Source: Paulinella micropora
Lineage: Eukaryota > Cercozoa > Imbricatea > Euglyphida > Paulinellidae
Reading direction: 5' to 3'
Length of the DNA stretch: 20,000 nucleotides
Assembly: GCA_019918135.1 (NCBI GenBank)
Contig: WBZZ01004732.1
Location: forward strand, 207,501-227,500
The position numbers and the translations under genes were made by a program. Positions 16,910 through 20,000 of the stretch are shown piece by piece. The notes under the pieces were generated by a model, which was given only the letters and a program-made list of their open reading frames with translations, was not told the origin of the DNA and did no database searches. The first letter of the stretch is position 1. Every line of letters starts with the position of its first letter.

Positions 16910-16919
16910 TGTATATGAT
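16910..16919. promoter_or_regulatory. Ten-base bidirectional promoter
   Basis: Only TGTATATGAT separates the minus ATG at 16909 from the plus ATG at 16920. The motif is TATA-like in both directions, so the promoter cores of both genes must lie in or overlap these ten bases or extend into the opposite gene. Confidence 0.5.
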
Positions 16920-17900
16920 ATGGACTATAAACATACAATTATTAATACACAGAATGCGGATAGCCAACTTGAGGACACACCAACTGGAGAAACAAAAAAG
17001 ACAAAAGAAGAAGAAGCCCTTGAAATTCACCACCAGAAAAAGAACCCAAAAATATGGAACACGATATGGGTTGATAAACCATTAGACCAAGTTTTCTTAG
17101 ACTTAGCGGATATGAGTAAGATAAAAGATAAGAAATGCAATAAGGGCTATGCTTGGATGCTCGTTTGGATTCATTGCCATTCCAGATTTTTAACAATCAT
17201 TCCGCTAAAAAATAAAACAGCAAAAGAAGTATATTATGCTTTGAAATCTATACCTTATAAACCAAAGTCAATTACAACTGACAGCGGAGGAGAATATAAA
17301 GGTGCTACTCGTGATTATTTTATTGAAAATGGAAATAAAGACGATGTCGTTGAAGTTGGCGACCATAGAGCGCTTGCGGTTGTTGATAGAGTGATAAGAA
17401 GTATTAGGAGATGGCTTGACCTTTTATTTGAAACTAATAGAAATTTTGATTGGGTAAGTTATATTCAAGACTTGGTTAATGCTTACAATCATAAAGTTCA
17501 TAGAGGAATTCAAGCCAAACCTGTGGATGTCTTTGCTAGAAGAGATAAAAATAAACAGAGTATCACTCTGGATAATTTAATAGACGAATTCAATGTTGGC
17601 GATAATGTCCGTAAGGAAAACAAGAGGAATCTATTTTCCAAAGGCGGTAAGACTTTCAGCAAAATTATTTACAAAGTCAAAGGACGAAAAGGGTTTAAAA
17701 TCATATTGAATAACGATGAGTTGGTAAGCCTACGTGATTTATTGAAGACTGATTTTATTAAACCAGTTGATGAAGAAAAAGATATGAAAGAGCAGACCAA
17801 AGAAGTTATTAAAGAAAAGAAGACAAAAGAATTGTTAAAAAGAGAAGACATTCAACCAGAGAATATCAGGACTTCAAAGAGAGAAAAAATGCAAAGGTAA
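16920..17900 (+). CDS. INT: Retrovirus-type integrase (rve fold)
   Basis: 326 residues from MDYKHT; the frame extends upstream but into the opposing gene. Residues 48-160 form the RNase H-like core: Asp61 in FLDLADMS, Asp121 in SITTDSGGEYKG, and Asp156 in ALAVVDRVIRSIRR. The last acidic position lies exactly 35 residues after Asp121, where D,D(35)E integrases have Glu. YNHKVHRGIQAKPVDVF (about 189-205) is the usual post-core segment. FNVGDNVRKENKRNLFSKGG to FIKPV (224-282) is the SH3/chromo-like C-terminal DNA-binding domain common in PLV and Polinton integrases. No HHCC zinc domain is present at the N-terminus. The tail is lysine-rich. The enzyme would insert the element into host DNA. Confidence 0.88.
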   Translation: MDYKHTIINTQNADSQLEDTPTGETKKTKEEEALEIHHQKKNPKIWNTIWVDKPLDQVFLDLADMSKIKDKKCNKGYAWMLVWIHCHSRFLTIIPLKNKTAKEVYYALKSIPYKPKSITTDSGGEYKGATRDYFIENGNKDDVVEVGDHRALAVVDRVIRSIRRWLDLLFETNRNFDWVSYIQDLVNAYNHKVHRGIQAKPVDVFARRDKNKQSITLDNLIDEFNVGDNVRKENKRNLFSKGGKTFSKIIYKVKGRKGFKIILNNDELVSLRDLLKTDFIKPVDEEKDMKEQTKEVIKEKKTKELLKREDIQPENIRTSKREKMQR

Positions 17901-17944
17901 TATTAGATTTATAAGCAAAAAAAATAAAAGACATTAATAGAAAC

Positions 17945-18016
17945 GAAACGACTTCCTTAGGAATTGAACCAGCAACCTAAAATTTCATCGACTACGTCGA
18001 ACCCATTAGTCGTTTC
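17945..18016 (-). other. 72-base tRNA-sized foldback with B-box-like sequence
   Basis: GAAACGAC (17945-17952) pairs perfectly with GTCGTTTC (18009-18016), closing a unit of exactly tRNA length. On the minus strand it contains GGTTCAATTCC, a match to the RNA polymerase III B-box consensus, and TAGTCGATGAA, close to an A box. However, no proper T-stem or D-stem can be drawn, because CCTAA cannot pair with GCTGG. It may be a degenerate tRNA, a tRNA-derived repeat or simply a hairpin behind the integrase gene. Confidence 0.35.
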
Positions 18017-18119
18017 TACTATATGCCTGACAACTATTCAGGAAAAATGGTATTTGAAGTATTGCCACCATACTATTTTTTAGAAAATTCTAGAAATTCT
18101 ATTTCCGTGAAAACTACCA

Positions 18120-18204
18120 TGCGACACCAAAACACGACGGTGTCGCAGTGTCGCAGTGTCGCAGAGGTTGCGACAGAATTTCGCTTTTTTGTCGCAGTGT
18201 CGCA
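18120..18204. repeat. TGTCGCA iteron-like array
   Basis: Seven copies of TGTCGCA or its complement occur in 85 bases: direct copies at 18141, 18149, 18157, 18190 and 18198, and inverted copies at 18120 and 18169. Adjacent direct copies have an 8-base period. The first inverted and direct copies form a perfect 9-bp inverted repeat (TGCGACACC/GGTGTCGCA) with a 10-base loop. The GC-rich unit stands out in AT-rich DNA. It resembles iterons or a cooperative protein-binding site. Confidence 0.8.
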
Positions 18205-18206
18205 AA

Positions 18207-18744
18207 AAAAAAATAGACTTAATTCCGAGCAGAACCAAAACTAAATCAGATTGGTTGGAGGAATACGAAATTCGTAGAACCTGTAAGGACAGGCTAAATA
18301 AGGATAAAATAAATTATGAAGAAAGAATTTCTAAAGCAGATAAAGAAATTTCTCGTCTCGTTGAAAAGAAACAGCCCGACATAGTAAAACTAGATGCTAT
18401 CAATGAGATGTTAAAACGAATGACTATTGAAAATAATGAAGTAGAAGAAGACTGACTTGTTCGCTTGAAAAAAAAGAAATTGGAAAAAAATTAACAAAGA
18501 ACGCAATAATTTCTATAAGTGGAAAAATGACAATCGTTGCCAACTTTCCGCTATTGTCATAAATAGAATTCTCGCTGGTATTGAACAAGAACATTTATCG
18601 TTTAATGTTTCGTTTAACAAATACTCTAGTGATGGTATTAACGAATACGTAAATGATAGCATTAATCGTAGTATTAAACGTGAACATAATAGGAATATGC
18701 ACAGAGTCTTCAGAACAGAGAGTGCGGATAGCAACTCGGAATAA
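18207..18744 (+). pseudogene. Degenerate coding region, charged helical protein
   Basis: Two open stretches in different frames follow one another. The first (about 18207-18455) encodes a charged helix (KSDWLEEYEIRRTCKDRL, EKKQPDIVKLDAINEMLKRM). The second (18469-18744, 91 residues) includes NNFYKWKNDNRCQLSAIVIN and SFNKYSSDGINEYVNDSINR. Neither has a convincing start codon, and the gap between them contains a TGA and an A8 run. Composition looks coding. It may be one gene broken by an indel, or exons of a spliced gene. No family is recognised. Confidence 0.35.
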
Positions 18745-18762
18745 AAAGACTTTAGTGTAAAA

Positions 18763-18811
18763 TGTTGATTTAAAATATGTTGATTTTGTTCAGAAATCAA
18801 CATTATCAACA
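18763..18811. repeat. Direct plus inverted TGTTGATTT repeats
   Basis: TGTTGATTT occurs at 18763 and 18778 and its complement AAATCAACA at 18794, followed by ATCAACA again at 18805. The middle pair forms a perfect 9-bp stem with a 7-base loop. Confidence 0.75.
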
Positions 18812-18815
18812 TACA

Positions 18816-18849
18816 TGGTTTTTTTCAAAACCAAGGGGTTTAAAACCCC
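18816..18849. repeat. Two adjacent hairpins
   Basis: TGGTTTT/AAAACCA (18816-18833) is followed after one base by GGGGTTT/AAACCCC (18835-18849) with a one-base centre. They sit immediately after the TGTTGATTT repeats. Confidence 0.7.
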
Positions 18850-18869
18850 ACCCTAATTCAAAGGAATTT

Positions 18870-18901
18870 CTATTACACATGCTTTTTTGTGTGTGTAATA
18901 G
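18870..18901. repeat. Ten-base-pair hairpin directly upstream of a start codon
   Basis: CTATTACACA (18870-18879) pairs perfectly with TGTGTAATAG (18892-18901) across a T-rich loop. It ends 3 bases before the ATG at 18905, so it could act as operator or in the mRNA leader. Confidence 0.7.
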
Positions 18902-18904
18902 ACA

Positions 18905-19146
18905 ATGGGAGAGCCTGAAGAATTGGTTGAAGGAGTTGGCGAAATGAACATCAATCCAACTCCTGCTTCTACTGGTAAGTCCTAATTCTATCATTTCTCG
19001 TAATCTCCAACGTGTTGGAGATACTTATGATAATGAATGAGGTTGCAGGTTTTTGGAAACCATGGGGAGAAGTTGAAGAGAAAGCCCCTACTGAAATGAA
19101 AAACCCCAAACTAGTTAGGGTTCCGAAGGAATTCGCTCAACTCTGA
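18905..19146 (+). CDS. Small protein gene with a predicted spliceosomal intron
   Basis: Exon 1 runs 18905-18974 (23 codons plus one base; MGEPEELVEGVGEMNINP). A GTAAGT donor at 18975 and a TTGCAG acceptor ending at 19048 bound a 74-base intron. Exon 2 (19049-19146) restores the frame with GGT across the junction, continues FWKPWGEVEEKAPTEMKN and ends at TGA 19144-19146. The product is 55 residues, acidic, with a Trp-rich FWKPWG motif at the junction. Without splicing the frame terminates within the intron. The frame stays open after the TGA to 19389, so the gene may be longer. Family not recognised. It could be host-derived or viral; the flanking repeats and zinc-finger gene leave this open. 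Confidence 0.55.
18975..19048 (+). other. Predicted 74-nt GT-AG intron containing a perfect hairpin
   Basis: Donor GTAAGT and acceptor TTGCAG match eukaryotic consensus. Inside, ATCTCCAAC (19003-19011) pairs perfectly with GTTGGAGAT (19014-19022) over a two-base loop. Such a hairpin could shorten the donor-to-branch distance. Confidence 0.5.
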
Positions 19147-19389
19147 AAAGAAAAAATAACTTCTTTTCACGTTGAACGGAAATATTTTGTTCGCAACCCC
19201 GTGCAGAGAGATGGGAATTTTTTGTTTGCTTGGGTTGAGAGAGATGGAACCATGAAAAACCCAAGGAAGAAAAATTTCTTTCTTGCTTCTGTGGGAAGAG
19301 ATGAGGAGGAAATTCTCGTCTTCCCTTCGCTGTCTGCCTTGATGAAGAATGTTGGCGATGATGAAGAGTCTATCAATTGGTCTGTCTGA
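19147..19389 (+). pseudogene. In-frame continuation of the spliced gene after a TGA
   Basis: Directly after the TGA at 19144 the same frame stays open for 80 codons and ends at TGA 19387-19389. It has coding character (SFHVERKYFVRNPVQRDGN, FLFAWVERDGTMKNPRKK, EEEILVFPSLSALMKNVG). No good internal ATG lies at its beginning. The simplest reading is that the TGA replaced a sense codon such as TGG in a protein of about 135 residues. Stop-codon readthrough or a second gene are alternatives. Confidence 0.45.
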
Positions 19390-19407
19390 CTTGAGATGTA
19401 AAAAAGT

Positions 19408-19605
19408 CTATTTTGGAATTTGTTTATTAAAATGGGGTTTTCCGTCGGTGCTCGTGCGGTGTGTTTTTTTATGTCTTGATAAGTTCGCTCTTGAAACCTC
19501 CGCACCGCATTCACATTTTATTTTTTCTTTCGCTTTCTTGTTTATTTTATCTCTGTTGATTTGTTTGTATAGTTGTTTAGAATTAGGTCTTATATAGTCT
19601 TCCAT
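19408..19605 (-). CDS. Small zinc-finger protein of NCLDV/PLV type
   Basis: 65 residues. A basic helix (SKQLYKQINRDKINKKAKEK) leads into KIKCECGAEVSRANLSRHKK followed by THR: a C-x-C/C-x3-H type single zinc finger (Cys31, Cys33, His45 and His49). Helix plus CxCGxxVSRxNLSRHxxTxxH is a very common arrangement in small genes of giant viruses and PLVs, probably DNA-binding. ACTATAAA directly precedes the ATG at 19605, like the other viral promoters. This gene marks the rightmost clearly virus-like sequence in the window. Confidence 0.7.
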   Translation of the reverse strand: MEDYIRPNSKQLYKQINRDKINKKAKEKIKCECGAEVSRANLSRHKKTHRTSTDGKPHFNKQIPK

Positions 19606-19859
19606 TTTATAGTTTTATTTTTCGCTATTCTTTATAAGGAATAGAGAAGTTGTTCGCTAATCCTTTTTTAATTTTTTGAAGTAAAGGAAAAAGAATTTAT
19701 CCATTTTGATTGCTTGTATTGATTGAAAATTTGATTTCGTTATTTTGCTGTTTTGTTGCTTCCTATTGATTTGCGGGAGATGTGTCTGGAGAGCAAATCC
19801 TTTTTTAAATAGCAATTTTGAGAGCAAGAAAAATAGTATTAAAAAATGATATTATACTA
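19606..19859. other. AT-rich stretch, no gene seen
   Basis: No coding frame with recognisable content is found. A short CTATTC/GAATAG inverted repeat lies at 19625-19644. The element's right end may lie here, but no terminal inverted repeat can be tested because the left end is outside the window. Confidence 0.5.
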
Positions 19860-19866
19860 CTGTCTG

Positions 19867-19911
<45 letters not shown>

Positions 19912-19966
19912 GCTCTGTCTGCCTGTCTAGTCTGTCTGCTCTGTCTGTCTGTCTCTGTCTGTTTGT
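19860..19966. repeat. TGTC microsatellite
   Basis: About twelve perfect TGTC units are followed by interrupted units (TGCTCTGTCTGCC and similar). Such a tetranucleotide run is typical of eukaryotic nuclear DNA and unlike the compact viral genes to the left. Confidence 0.92.
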
Positions 19967-20000
19967 CACGTGTCTGAGTGCGGGCCACAAACCTTCCATT

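Noticed and set aside
17945..18016. Functional tRNA gene
   Set aside because: The acceptor-like stem is perfect, but T and D arms cannot be formed with normal lengths, so it is kept only as a tRNA-like foldback.
18513..18994. Minus-strand frames in the repeat-rich region
   Set aside because: They cross the inverted repeats and the predicted spliced gene and show no coding pattern.
2887..19146. Alternative genetic code (TAA as Gln or TGA as Trp)
   Set aside because: Long capsid, fibre, protease and ATPase frames contain no internal TAA or TGA and end naturally at TAA or TGA; isolated internal stops fit mutation better.

Overview
The window is almost entirely a polinton-like virus (PLV) / Polinton-Maverick-type dsDNA element of a eukaryote, probably a protist. 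The diagnostic set is present: a protein-primed family B DNA polymerase (left edge), a retrovirus-type integrase, an FtsK/HerA (A32-like) packaging ATPase, an adenain-like cysteine protease, a penton-type minor capsid protein, and a candidate double-jelly-roll major capsid protein. The DNA is AT-rich, genes are packed head to tail or divergently, and there are no Shine-Dalgarno sites. Many start codons instead sit directly behind a TATA-like GTATATA motif. The polymerase begins before base 1, so the left end of the element is not seen.

Layout. 1-2611 (+): polymerase broken by at least three frameshifts. 2686-4180: two small genes (+) with an ExoX-C-like GKYK motif, flanking a DUF3223/HNH-like gene (-). 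4213-12221 (-): one long morphogenesis block, in the order (3' to 5' on the + map) beta-sandwich structural protein, major capsid protein, penton, protease, two coiled-coil proteins, small basic protein, ATPase, beta-rich small protein, two-TM membrane protein. 12256-16069 (-): a very long phage-style fibre with a C-terminal peptidase S74 chaperone domain, split in two by a frameshift. 16130-17900: a charged protein (+), a hidden frameshifted DUF5754-like gene (-) and the integrase (+). The last two start codons lie only 10 bp apart.

17900-20000 is different. It holds a tRNA-sized foldback, a TGTCGCA iteron-like array, a run of perfect inverted repeats, a small gene that appears to carry a 74-nt GT-AG spliceosomal intron, a C2H2-like zinc-finger gene of the kind seen in giant viruses and PLVs (-), and a TGTC microsatellite. 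The element's right boundary with host DNA probably lies here, most likely after 19605.

Together the genes give replication (polymerase), integration (integrase), packaging (ATPase), capsid building and maturation (major capsid, penton, protease) and host attachment (fibre with S74 chaperone, beta-sandwich protein). Several genes carry single-base indels, often at or near homopolymers, and one has an in-frame stop, while the capsid block reads cleanly. The two explanations are an endogenous copy beginning to decay, or uncorrected long-read indels. The in-frame stop favours some real decay.
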